Below, in pieces: positions 22,137 to 33,963 of a stretch of 64,000 nucleotides of DNA. The stretch's first letter is position 1; every line of letters starts with the position of its first letter. The notes under the pieces are model-generated. The model did not search any database and was not told the DNA's origin. It saw only the letters and a program-made list of their open reading frames with translations. The DNA is from Azolla caroliniana. Lineage: Eukaryota; Polypodiophyta. A program made the translations under genes and the position numbers. The stretch lies in the NCBI GenBank assembly GCA_043228905.1, contig JBHGNT010000020.1:1302001-1366000 (forward strand), given 5' to 3'.

Positions 22137-23999
22137 CCAATCGCATTGTTAACTATGTCGCACAACAGCAATACGGAAGCGACGCAGTTAACATGTTTTG
22201 GCTTTGCTAATACCCTATTCTACAGTAGTGACCAATAGATCATGAAAAATGATTGAACAAACATGATTCTATATTCTTTTTAAATTATTAACCTGCAACC
22301 TATATGCTATTTGTTAGATAACTTTTACTCAATACACCGCACAACACATACATGAATTTAAATAATTTGACTTTACTTATTGAAGCATTGACTTACACCC
22401 AGGATATGTACCTTCCTCTCAAGAAATAGCAATTCAAATTCCTCTTATATTCTCCCCCAACTCTAATGGTATTATTTATATTCCCTCAAAGAGAAAAGGA
22501 GTCAGGTTTGAAACTTGTGCATCATGTTATTTTACAATAAATAATTTCCTGACTTTGAGGTGATTTTACAACATGTGCCATTGAATACAACAATAGGAAC
22601 ATTATCTAGGATTTTATAATTTGGTTATTCACTTCATTCATAACCTACCATATCATGAATCCTATACTTCAAAGCCACTCATAATTGGAGGAGAGTTGGG
22701 TTGGAGAAATAATCTATCTTGAAACCCTTGGATGAGGTAGCTTTGGCCTTCCAGAAGATGATCAAAATTGGCTCCACGTCACAAAGCCTTGAGGATCTTA
22801 ATATGTTCATGAACATTGTTTTTTTGGCCTCATCAATAGAAGCATTGTTCTGGGACAATTCCATAGGAGAATTACCAAAGCTTGAATTAGAAAAGCTACA
22901 AACAATATTAGTTAATGACATGGAGTTTCTCTTCCTATAAGACCTTGAGAGATTCTTTGAGCTTAAACATCACGAATATTTCAACCCCATTTCTACCATG
23001 GTTGATTTTTCACTTTAATTTGTAAACTTAAAGTCAACCTTTGGTTTTCAAACACTCAATTGGAGATTTTGGTTTGGTTGTTTGGCCTCCATCATCAATT
23101 GCATGCAAATGGATGCCAAATTTTCCCTTAGGCTCAAATTTTGGTCACTTAGACCATTTGGGTAAACCGGAAGGCAATCACCTATTCCTTACTTTTATTA
23201 CTCTTAAGTTCTCCTTCGAACAATCTCTTTATTATTGTTTTAAATTCATTTGAATCTTCGTACAAACATTTTACCTTTACTTGGAAGTACTGAAAGTTTG
23301 TAGATGTTTGTGGACTTTCACCTTACTTTGAGGTTTCCCACTAGTAAGTATAGGTATCTTATCATTTATGTATTAAAACATAAAGCCATTTGTCATATTT
23401 GTATTATGTATCTTATGCATCAAAACTAACAATATAGTTGGGCCTGATGTGAATTGGCATGTAGATTACAAGCATTTTCTCAATGGAACTATGGAAGCTA
23501 GTACATATGATTGCTCTTGCTAGGGACCTGAGAGTTTTCTTGTATTCGTCCAAGTGCTCCTTAAATTAATCACAGAATACTCAAGCAAGAAGGCCAGATG
23601 CGTATACAAATTGAAGTAATTCCATTTTTGTCAAATGAGACAATATATTAGGCTTGTTAAAGAAAACATACAGCCATGGTACCACATGATACACAAAGGT
23701 CGTTGAGAACATTGATTGTTACACATCAACTATAGAACACTATATATAGGTAAAAACACCATAACTAGAACACGAGGTAAGAGTGATGCATTTTGTATCA
23801 ACTCCTGGTAAACCCACATTATGAGAAATTGATTACACTCAATTCCAGCCATAGATCTTCATTTTGACTATCCAAGAACCCTTGAAAGGAAGAAGCACAT
23901 ATGTTCTCTCCTCGTTGGTATTGAAATACATGAATTCCATCCGTGTGAATTTCCCTCTTGATAAAATCGAAAATCTATGGCATAGCACATCATGTTCCA
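22137..23999. other. AT-rich intergenic DNA, no gene recognised
   Basis: Short ORFs (for example 22719-22940 and 23041-23253) show no family signature. The right end is the 3' flank of the kinase gene, whose stop codon is at 24000-24002. Confidence 0.4.
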
Positions 24000-26900
24000 T
24001 CACTCGTGTTCTCTCTCGGGGTTCTCGATGAGAGCTGATAGCCCTCGCACTACCTCCGCTGCATTCTCTCTTCCTGACATTGGCCGAGTTTGTCTCCACC
24101 GCCCGCTTCGACTTAACGGGGGTCCATGGTTTTGATGAGCCAGAGTAGGCCATGCATTGTGAGCCGAGGATCGACTATGTGAATGGTGGTTCTTGTCTCT
24201 GTCTTTGTCTTTTTCTTTATCTTGACGAGAGCGCCGCACAGCTTGTTGTATTCGCCTTTCATGCTGCCCAAGAATGTCTTCAAGATTGGCCGATGGATGT
24301 AGCAATGGGCCCGAGAAATGTATACGATCAGCTTGCCGGCCCCCAGCATTGCCTCCTCGAGAGCCCTATAACAAACTCAGCATATTTTAGTCCACTAGAA
24401 TCTTTATACCAAGCTTAAATTCATAGACCTTCACACCATGACCTATGACAGAAACAGAGTAACCCTAACTTTTGCAGGTTCCATTATTGAAGTTACAGTG
24501 ACATGACAACTTTACCAGCCTCTCATGTTGAACTCGATTGGCTCCATTTAGGTTCCGTTGCTCGGCTGCTGGCTTTGTTGGTAACTCGGGATGCTTGTAC
24601 TTGTGGCTATGTAAACCACTAAACCCATCGCTTGGTCTCGGATGTGCAGCAGCCAATGACTTGCTGGAATTAGATCGATATGTTGGCGGCTGCAGGGGGC
24701 GAGAGAAATCCATCGATTGAGTTTGAGCTTCACTGTGTTTTCGCAGCCCTTTCACATTGGCAGTCGAATTGGCCACTGGACCAAAACCACCTCGAGTCAC
24801 AACAACAGCAGGCCCATCGGCCAGGGGCCGAGGTGGGTCAATCGGAAAGCCAACAGCTGAATCTTCATGCCTTGGATTAAACTTCTCGCTTTGGCTTTTT
24901 ACCGAGTGTGAAGCCAGACGACGTTTCTATGAGAAAGAACAAAGTGAGGTTAGTACAAAATTGGTATATACTACTGAAGTGAGTATATGAAACTGGTATA
25001 TACCATCTGAAGTGAAATGAAAATGGTATATAGCATGTGAAATCAGCATGAAATAATGGTATATACCATGTGAAGTGAAAAATAAAATATTATATATGCC
25101 ATGCGAAGTGAGCATGGAAAAAAGGTATACATTATGTGAAATGATGATGAAAATGGTACCTGAATGGATGCCGGCAACTCTGCATTTGCATCGGGTGCAG
25201 GGATAGCTTTGTTTGGCCTTAATCTATCATCACCACCTTGTTGCACTTGCACCCTTACTCCAGCAGCTCTTTGTCTGAATGCCGAATAAGATTTTGCACA
25301 TACATTACATCTCTTATCAGAGTTTAGCGGAATTTCGCTCTCAATTCAGTAGAGCGCGGGTTGAAATTTTGGGATTTAGGGCAAAATCCGAGCAAACACA
25401 TATACATGTTCTGCTCAAATCCTATAAAAGTGTGGTAGTTTTTCATGATTTCCTATTTTCCCATGCATTAAGAGAAAAGACATATTGCATATATCTGTGT
25501 GTGTGCATTTGACAACTTAGAAAGTACAAGAAAAAATCACATACCTTCGGGCTTCTTCATCTCTTAATTTCGCATCAAATTCTTTACTGGGGGGATATTT
25601 TGGAAGGCTAGAAGGATCACATGCAAATGGCTTTGTGGTGAAAAACTGGAATTATAACAAAAAATAAAAATAAACTTAGATTAAAATCCATGAGACCAGA
25701 AAAAAAGATAATTTAAGTTGTTGCCAACAAAGGGAATAAGAACCTCGCTCTCCAGAGCTCCGGCAGCAGTTCCCCTATCTGCTGGTTCTATAGCCAGCAA
25801 AGTCTCTAGAGAAGACAGAGATGAGGGCGGAAAGTCCCGGAATGTCTCAGCGATGCACCTCTTGTAAGGTTGCTTTGGTTTGAAGATAGTGGCATGTGGA
25901 AGCTTAGACTTCCTCCAGTATTCTTCTGATGGCGAGCCACAGAGTTTAAATATCTTGTGCAATTGCTCAACCTGCGTGCAAGAGATCCAGAGTTTCCATG
26001 TAAGATCACTGCTAGAAGTAGACAAGATTTCACTACTCAAGTATAGTTGCTTTTATAGAACATTGCCCTGTGCCAGAAATATGTTAGTCCTTACCTTTCC
26101 TAGTCCCATTGGCAATGTCTAGGCTATTAGCTATAGTAGTGAGAATGATGTTACACCAGAAAGCTCAAATCCCAAACCCTAGAGTGGTAAACCACTCCCT
26201 AGTCATCCTCTACCATATCAAACCACATTTCCTCATCATTTTGGTTTCTTTTAATAAGCACTTACTTCGGTTCTCCCGGGCATTATCGGCTTTCCAGCCA
26301 ATAGTTCTGCAAGGATGCATCCTGTGCTCCACAAGTCTACCCCAACCCCATACTCCGTTGCCCCCAATAGAAGCTCAGGAGGACGATACCATAAAGTCAC
26401 AACTCGACTTGTTAAAGGTTGTCTTTGATCTTGAGAAAAGAATGTGGCTAGCCCAAAATCAGCAATCTTCAAAACTCCTGAATTGTCGAGCAGAAGATTT
26501 GATCCCTTAATGTCGCGGTGGAGAACTCCACGACGATGGCAGTGGTCAAGCCCCTTCAATAGCTGTTGTAAGTAGTATTTCACCTTCCAAAGAAAAGCAA
26601 AAAAAGTTTAGGGTTACGCTAATTGGCTCCTTTCATTTAAGCTAAGACTATTCACTATCCGAAACATTTTACATACTTGAGGCTCTGAGAATTTAGTTCC
26701 AGGTGATGCAGCAAGACCAGCTAAATCGTGCTCCATGTATTCAAAGACAAGATAAAGGCTGCAAGACATCCTTGATGTAACTAATCCTTCTAGCTTTACA
26801 ATGTTGGGATGATCAAGACGCCGGAGGACTTGGATTTCGCGGGCCATGAATCGAACACTCTCAGGTTCAAGATTATCAAACCGCACTTTCTTGAGTGCTA

Positions 26901-28032
26901 CAACTTTCCCCGTCTCCAAATCTCGTGCTTTATATACATTGCTGTAGGTACCTTGGCCAATCTGCAAAACAAAGCACAAATTGATGCATTGCCATTTGTA
27001 TGCAATTGTGGTAATAAATTGTCATTAGAAAACTTTCCAATTTCCCCACACTAAAAACATATTACCATTTCTCATACATTTGGTTACAATTTATACAGTA
27101 GGTTTTCAAAGACAGGTAGTGGACAATTTCCTGACTGGGGAAATGATCCCGGTGCAAGTCCCTGAAGCTTATAATGTTGAACAATTCAAAGAAAGATGCG
27201 GGAAAGTGGACCAAATCTAAAAATGTTCATCAACATCCTTGATCTTGCCATCTGAATCAACGTACGAAAACACGAGGAAAAGTGGGGTATTTCCCCACAA
27301 CCTAATGTGTGATTAACCTGGCATGGTCAACCTCATAATGTTGTTTAAATCAACTCAGGGCAAGAAGATGGGTTTTTGTCTTCCAAAAACCTTCGTATGG
27401 TGTAATAATGGAGCAATGTAGGCACTTTCCTACATGGGATGGAAGTAAGTATCGGAAACTTAATGATACTAGCTCCACTTCTTGACCAATGTTACCTATC
27501 ATACATAGATTGATGATTGATAAAGCTAGTATTTGCAATGATATAACATCCCATTTGAAAGATTAAGTTTACAAGCAATCTTTTTACATGTTAAAAGAAA
27601 GATTGGGTGGAAGCAAGAGCACTTTACCTTGTCCAATTTCTCGAATGAGTCGGCTCTTCTCGGGATCCATCCTTTCACAGCTTCTCCGGCAACCGAAGAG
27701 AGCCAGCTAGGCCATCCAGCAGCCACACATTCACCTTCTAGATGCTTTGGAGGATTGCTTAACCTTGGATTCGGATTGTGAACCAGCTGCCCTGCTTTCC
27801 ATTGCTTTGTCTCTCTGCTATCCTCTCGTTGCTGCTTCGGATTCACTCCATTGCTCTTGATCTTTGTATCTCTGTCTTTCACACCCACACCATCTCCTAT
27901 TACTTCCACATAATTCAATCTTCCTGATGCAAATGAGCTCCTCTTTGATGTGTAAAGCACTTTAATTTTCTGGTCTTCACCTATATCTTCCTGTAGTACC
28001 CCCCCAGGCCTCTTTGAACACCCACATCCCAT
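24000..28032 (-). CDS. CDK-like Ser/Thr protein kinase (At1g54610 / IBS1-type), 8 exons
   Basis: Exons on the minus strand: 27628-28032, 26677-26961, 26266-26583, 25744-25971, 25545-25645, 25160-25274, 24516-24926 and 24000-24365. All introns are GT-AG and phases agree, giving 742 codons. The ATG at 28032 is chosen because it yields MGCGCSKR, an N-myristoylation plus palmitoylation signal typical of this plant family, which implies membrane attachment. The kinase domain starts near residue 131 (IGQGTYSNVYKARD). It includes the ATP-anchoring lysine K159 (VALKKV), a cyclin-helix equivalent (PESVRFMAREIQVLRRL), catalytic D254 in VLHRDIK and DFG D272. The CDK-type insert EVEQLHKIFKLCGSPSEEYW follows. 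The C-terminus carries the family motif RIHFSG and QHERRIQQAVRRSRQDKEKD. All catalytic residues are present, so it is probably functional. Substrates and cyclin partner are unknown. Confidence 0.92.
24961..25156. repeat. ~32 bp tandem repeat in kinase intron 6
   Basis: Six diverged units of about 30-34 bp fill most of the 233 bp intron. The core is GGTATATACC (self-complementary) followed by ATGTGAAGTGAAA. It explains the repetitive minus-strand ORF at 24927-25115, which is not a gene. Confidence 0.8.
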
Positions 28033-28968
28033 CACTAACAAATCAACAGCACCAAGAACAAGAACAGAGAAAGGATACAGAAGAATTACACAAACAAATA
28101 CCCTAATTCCCCAAAAATACACAAAAGAAAACCCTAATTACAACCCCCCCCAAAAAAAAACCCTAATTACCCAATAAACAAATAAATTAATAAAAATGTC
28201 TCTGATCTTCGAAGTGTACCCAACATAAATACCAAAAAATACACCAAAGATACCCTAATTACCCCAGAAATTATCTTTCTCTCTAAAAATGCACTAATTA
28301 CCCATATCCTCCGAAAAAATCCTGATTACGGAAAGGGAATACAGCGAAGTTTTTTCTTATCTCCAAAATTTACCCAGAAAAATACACCTATTACTATATT
28401 CCCTTAAACTTGGACCCTTGATACGTTCACAAGAAGAAAAACAGGAGAGAATGGTGGGCATATAGGGGAGGAGCTCATTCTTTTTCTCCTTTTCTTGAAA
28501 GTTAGAACCAATTTTACAGCTCTGAGGAACTCATTGCTACTCATTGAAGCTTATTCAAGATAGATGGTTAGCTTTGTAAATGCCCTGTTCTTTCTTCTCT
28601 CTCTACCTCTCTCTTCTCACTCTCTCTCTCTTCTCTCTCCTCTCTCAACTGAGAAGGCCAACCAGATTCTGCAAGAAAGCAGGGTGGCTCATAAATTCAC
28701 ATAATGTACATAGCTGACCCACCAGAGGGAGAGAGAGACAGACACAAAGGGGAGCATTGAAGGGTGGGAAAAGGGGGGGGGGGGGGGGGGGATTCAAGCT
28801 AAGGGCTTTCTTTCATAAGACCACTTATTCTTCACCATAGCCAGCTGTTACTAGAACAACTGCAGAGACAGAGAGAGAGAGAGAGAGAGAGGTGGGGGTG
28901 TGGGTGTCCACACACATGGGAGCATACATACATGTATAGGCACACCACCATCACCATCACCAACACAC
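28033..28968 (-). promoter_or_regulatory. 5' flank of the kinase gene
   Basis: Upstream of the ATG the minus strand holds a GA-rich tract (complement of 28588-28652), typical of GAGA/BPC-type plant promoter tracts. A run of 19 G on the plus strand lies at 28773-28791 and a GA-repeat at about 28868-28892. No TATA box could be assigned with confidence. The transcription start is not known. Confidence 0.35.
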
Positions 28969-28969
28969 A

Positions 28970-29417
<448 letters not shown>

Positions 29418-32400
29418 ATCCAACCTTACTCTTGGAAATCCTTCCTCCCTTACTTAGGTAGGCCATGGACAATGTGTGCGTGTGTTTATGATTGTGTGCT
29501 CACTCGAACCAGAAGTATTTTCTAGGAACTTCATGGACGGTTGTGGGCACTACGTTCTGGTACCAGCACCTTAGCCTGAGACGTATGGGATGTGCACTCA
29601 CTCGAACAGAAGTATTCTAAGAACTTCAACGAGGGTTGTTGGCTGTTAGGTTTTGGCAATACCATGTTAGTCTAAGATGTATGGGATGTGCGTCGAATGT
29701 GCCCTGGCTTTGTAGCTCTTGGGCATGTGTTTTTACAGGAGTATAGGGGTGATTGTATGTCCCTTACATGAGTTTAGTGTCTCCCCATGCATGGGCCAAC
29801 AATTTAGGTTTCTTGGAGACCAAGAACAACTACTTGGGAGTATGGGGGATAATGGGTGAAATGCTAAGAATTGGATGCTTGGGAGATTGATCATTTGGAC
29901 TCGAAGTGTGAGGGTTGATGTATGTCCCTTCCATGGGTTTAGTGCGTCAACAAATTCTTATTCAAGACGTTTTTTTGACAATTAAAAATAGGATGTTGAA
30001 ATTGAAGATATTTCCTGTCTCCACAACTATGAGGTTGAAATGATGCACTCCCTCTTCTTGGAATATGGCTATATTGTACCATGAGCAATGAGCTCGATGG
30101 CCAATTTTCTCAGGTTTAATATGCCATGTGTGTTTGATTTCTTCTTTCGTCACTTCCAAATGGTTATGTCTCCAGACTCCAATTGTGTTGAATTATGTCT
30201 TAACTTCTATTTGTGAGACTCCGTCTTAGTGCGCACGTTTTCATGGCATATGATCCTCCATTGTTAGCATTTGACATGAAACTTCCATAAAAAATACTCT
30301 CCCTTTTACTTCTTGAATTACTGCTCGATTCGTTGAATTTAATTTTTTACACTTGGTAAACTTTGGTTAGTCATATGCAAAGGAAGTACATCACTGGAAT
30401 GAGACAAACCCAATACATTCACATGTAGCCCAATTTGACATACGTTTATAAATTGTAAGTAACAACGTTTTCATGTTAAATTGTCTGACCTTGCTTTTTA
30501 ATGGGAGATTTTTGAATTCTCTTAGTATGAGATACATTGTAGAAGTTCCCAACACTACTAGATGTATATGCACAAAAGCTATCATTAAAGCATATTTTGG
30601 GTCAGGTGGATGTATGTGTTTGTAATAATAGATATGTTTACAACAAAGTCGAGAAAGCCCAATTTTATTATTGGAGATTGTTACCTACATTTTCATGTAT
30701 AATTGATTCTGATCGTTGCGTGCATTTCCAATTTTATAAAGATAAATTGCACAGTACATACATACTCACCTAACAGACACTTGTGTGCTAAAAAGTCGTT
30801 TTTACAAACTATTGCTTACAATTTCATGAGGCTACTTTATTGAAATTCTAAATTTTGCATATCCACATGGTGATAAAACTTGTGCTTTGTGGACTAGGGT
30901 AGGGAGGTTATATGTTCAACCTTGAGTACATGCTTAATTTGTGTACCATGGCGCTCTTTGTAGTATACCATGCTTCGTAAATACATGAGACCTCTACCAA
31001 CAGAATTTTTAGGCGATTGGACCACCCAAGTTGTCTAGATTTCAATACAACTATTTTTGTCACTCCACCATAAAGTTGTCATGATCAAGGCAAAGACGTC
31101 ACACCTCGGAAGCTAGAATATACCAATCCCAGTCTAGGAAGAAGAGGTGCAAACAAGAATGGAAAGTCCAAAGATCTTCTCAATGCTCGTAAAAACATTG
31201 ATCTTGTAGAGGGCACAAATCATAAAAGTCTTGATGTAGGACAACTCAACCCCTCTCCTCTATGATAAGCTAATAGTCTAGCAATGATCATATCTGATGA
31301 AAGAAATGCACTATAGATCAATAGTTCGGTTTTGGCAAAATTTACCCGTATACCACTATATTTTTAGGAACTTACCATCCATAATTTGAAATTTACCAAA
31401 TCATTGTGCATGTTTTCCATGTCACTAATATAAATATCAAATCAACACAATAAAGCAAAATTAAAGCATCATTACTTGTTGCCAAGACTAATTACTATTT
31501 TAATTAGTGTAACTTAATACTCATTATGTACCTCCTTCAAAGGATAACTTCAAAATGAAATTAACATTTAACCATTTAGTATCTATACAAGCATGTTAAT
31601 TTTGTTTGTCAATGGGCAATGAATTATGCAATTTTGATTGTCATTTAGTTTTTGTAAGAAGTACCAATACATTAAATTCTAGGTAATTATGCTAGAGTAA
31701 TATAACTTGTGAAAAATATAGTATTTTTTCCTAGAAAAATTTGTTTCCCATTAGTTAGGTGAATCGTATATAGAGATCAAGCTATGTACACACTATGTAT
31801 CTATAGATACTCTACTATTTATAGGTCCCTTTCATGTATATTTGGCTATCGTTGCGTGAAACCTTAGATAATAAAAAGGGGGGGAGGGGTAATCGCTTTT
31901 CGAGAAAAATGTAGTCGACTTAAATGTGAAACCACCTTTATTATAAAGATGTATGAATAGGATTACATAGGTCTATGATCACCTTACCGTTTACACAAGC
32001 AATAATATACATAAAAGGTAATGTATTGAAGCTCTTTGATTTTTACTTGATGTTGTCATTCGATTACTTAACAAAAAGTTAGGATTCGATTACATAGTTA
32101 ATAATAGTAACTCTAGATAAACTTAAAACGACTATACGTGTAAAAGATCATAATGGAGTCGCATAAAACTTATAGTTGGGTTAGCGTGTTCAAACTAACA
32201 ACCTATTTTATAAAGGGAAACCTTCAAGTGTATTCTAAGAGTATACTTCACTTTCATCTACTCATTCGTATGTGTATTTGCTGATTTAGGAGCACAGGAG
32301 TTGTAACTCATGTTACACATTTGTTGTACAAGACACTCCTGAAATGATGTGTGCGAGGATGTTGGTAACCAAGGGGACAAGGAACAAGTGGAAAAAATGT

Positions 32401-32625
32401 AACTAGTGGGAGAAGGAAATCAAAGAGAGAAGACTCTTATGTGTGAAAAGCCCAAAAACAAAGAGAATACAAAAAGTCACGTTTGACATTTTTTTTATCC
32501 TTCTTCTTTGAACTACTTTTTCTAGAGCTACTACTATCTCCTCTCTCTCTAATCATCTAAGCCTAATCCCTATATCTTAGTCTTAAGCCTAATCTTTCTC
32601 TAGTCCCTATACCCAAGTTTTACAT
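29418..32625. other. intergenic DNA, no gene recognised
   Basis: Only short ORFs without family resemblance. A diverged two-unit duplication of roughly 95 bp is visible at about 29500-29690 (CACTCGAAC, AGAAGTATT, GAACTTCA blocks recur). A CT-rich stretch precedes the LTR element at 32631. Confidence 0.4.
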
Positions 32626-32630
32626 TTTGC

Positions 32631-33064
32631 TGTTACCGGTCGGCAAAGGAGTCCAGAGTGTGAAACAAAGGAGTTATTTAATTATTAAGGAATGGTTGTA
32701 AGTAAGCTATTAGTGTGGACGGACGGACCGAAATCGGTATGCCGTTCCGGATCCGGACCGATCCCGAACAGGTGCGGATGGCACCGTTTTGTACTACAAA
32801 CCGGAAACCTATTTAAAGGCCCGGATACAATGTAATGAGGAGCGGATAATTAATGAAGCTTAGTGTTTTATCTCTCTGTGTTAATTGTCGTTCTGCATTC
32901 ATTGTTATATCTTACGTGTGTGAATATTAAGGATGATCTTGCTAAGTAACCTAATTAAGTCGGATTAATCGTTGAGCCTAATCCTCTTGTCGTAACACCC
33001 CTTTGGTGAAGTGTCTTCCATAGACACCCTGTGTTAGGCCATTGTCCAGCCCTAAGAGTTAACA
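32631..33064 (+). repeat. 5' LTR of the non-autonomous element
   Basis: 434 bp, TGTTACCGG to GTTAACA. It contains the CTATTTAAAGGCC TATA region near 32811. It pairs with 47634-48067 with about 3% differences by eye. Confidence 0.93.
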
Positions 33065-33071
33065 CAGTTTT

Positions 33072-33083
33072 TGGCGACCACGA
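33072..33083 (+). other. primer binding site, tRNA-Arg-like
   Basis: TGGCGACCACGA starts 7 nt after the LTR. It agrees with the complement of a tRNA-Arg 3' end, the primer used by Tat/Ogre-type plant Ty3 elements; the match stops after 12 nt. Confidence 0.5.
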
Positions 33084-33117
33084 TTCCTGTTTTTGTAGTG
33101 AACGACGGCATGAATGG

Positions 33118-33384
33118 ATGACTAGATCAATGCACGACCTGGTTACAGATCGAACTCGACGCCTTGATGAAAGGCAAAGGAGACGTGAGGCTTTTCAGCA
33201 AGCGGCGTGGGAAATTAGAGCGGATTGCTCGTTTTCCAACGTAATCCGGAGAGTAGCGGAGGAGTCCCTCCGGTTACAGCAAACATCGCACCCGGACGAC
33301 GACAGCAGCCTAAGCAGCCTCCGGGAAACCGAATCCCTTCTCCAGGCGTTGGCAAGCGGAGAAGGCGAAGCAGAAGCCTTTTAA
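33118..33384 (+). pseudogene. N-terminal coding segment of the non-autonomous element
   Basis: An open frame encodes an Arg/Glu-rich helical segment (TRRLDERQRRREAFQQAAWE) ending in TAA at 33382. It lies directly after the primer site and was followed, before the chromovirus inserted at 33414/39176, by the gag segment at 39176. No family is recognised. Confidence 0.45.
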
Positions 33385-33414
33385 GCGTATGAATCAGATT
33401 CCGAAGGGGGATAT

Positions 33415-33704
33415 TGTCATAACTAGACTCGAACCCATAACCTTTTGTTACACGGGTCGAGACTTTACCATTAGGTTATGAGTTGTAATTTGAAGGATAT
33501 TATTTTCATTTAGGTTTTATTAGGAAATTGATGTATATTCCAGATTTCTCTGGAACATTCTAGAAACTTCAGGAGTATTCCTGAAGACACTATAAAAGGA
33601 GGCGCAAGGCATTAGTTCGAACCAAATCGGTTCAACGCCAGTCTTAAGCCTTCTAACTACTGTTGTATATCTTCCGTCATATAATACATATATCTTTCGC
33701 ATCA

Positions 33705-33742
<38 letters not shown>

Positions 33743-33875
33743 ACTCATTCCTTCTCTCAAAGTTCGACACCTCTCATAGTACTAATCCTTCTCTGTCTTA
33801 GTACTATTCCCCAACAATAGTACTAATCCTTCTTTTAGTACTAATTCCTTCTCTGCCTTAATAGAGTTCCTGACA
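33415..33875 (+). repeat. 5' LTR of intact chromovirus
   Basis: 461 bp, TGTCATAAC to CCTGACA. TATA box TATAAAAG at 33591; predicted RNA start near 33624. A CT-repeat lies at about 33711-33739, and four AGTACT-centred palindromes lie in U5. Near the 5' end, an antisense sequence fits a Pol III B box (33426-33434). Confidence 0.95.
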
Positions 33876-33877
33876 GT

Positions 33878-33889
33878 TTGAACCGATTT
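33878..33889 (+). promoter_or_regulatory. self-complementary primer binding site
   Basis: TTGAACCGATTT, 2 nt after the LTR, is the exact reverse complement of AAATCGGTTCAA at 33624-33635, which begins 33 nt downstream of the TATA box. No TGG of a tRNA primer site is present. This is the geometry of Tf1-type self-priming. Confidence 0.8.
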
Positions 33890-33963
33890 TGCCTACTAGT
33901 CTCCCTCTTCCTTCTGCCTCTCTCCTTTCCTACTAGTCTCTTATTTCCCTTTTCCTTCATCCC

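Noticed and set aside
22719-23253. Short plus-strand ORFs near 22.7-23.3 kb
   Set aside because: No family resemblance, conserved motif or splice context; consistent with chance in AT-rich DNA.
27526-28122. Longer start for kinase exon 1, with ATG at 28122
   Set aside because: It would add 30 hydrophobic residues before MGCGCS. The family starts at MGC with N-terminal acylation, and the open frame also runs past the GTAAAG splice donor at the other end.
33415-33490. Possible antisense tRNA gene in the LTR
   Set aside because: Only the B box and a loose A box fit; the acceptor stem does not pair. Kept as a regulatory observation, not as a tRNA.
33520-33744. Identical 74-codon minus-strand ORFs in both chromovirus LTRs (also 38815-39039)
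   Set aside because: They are duplicated only because the LTRs are identical, and the N-terminus is a translated CT-repeat.
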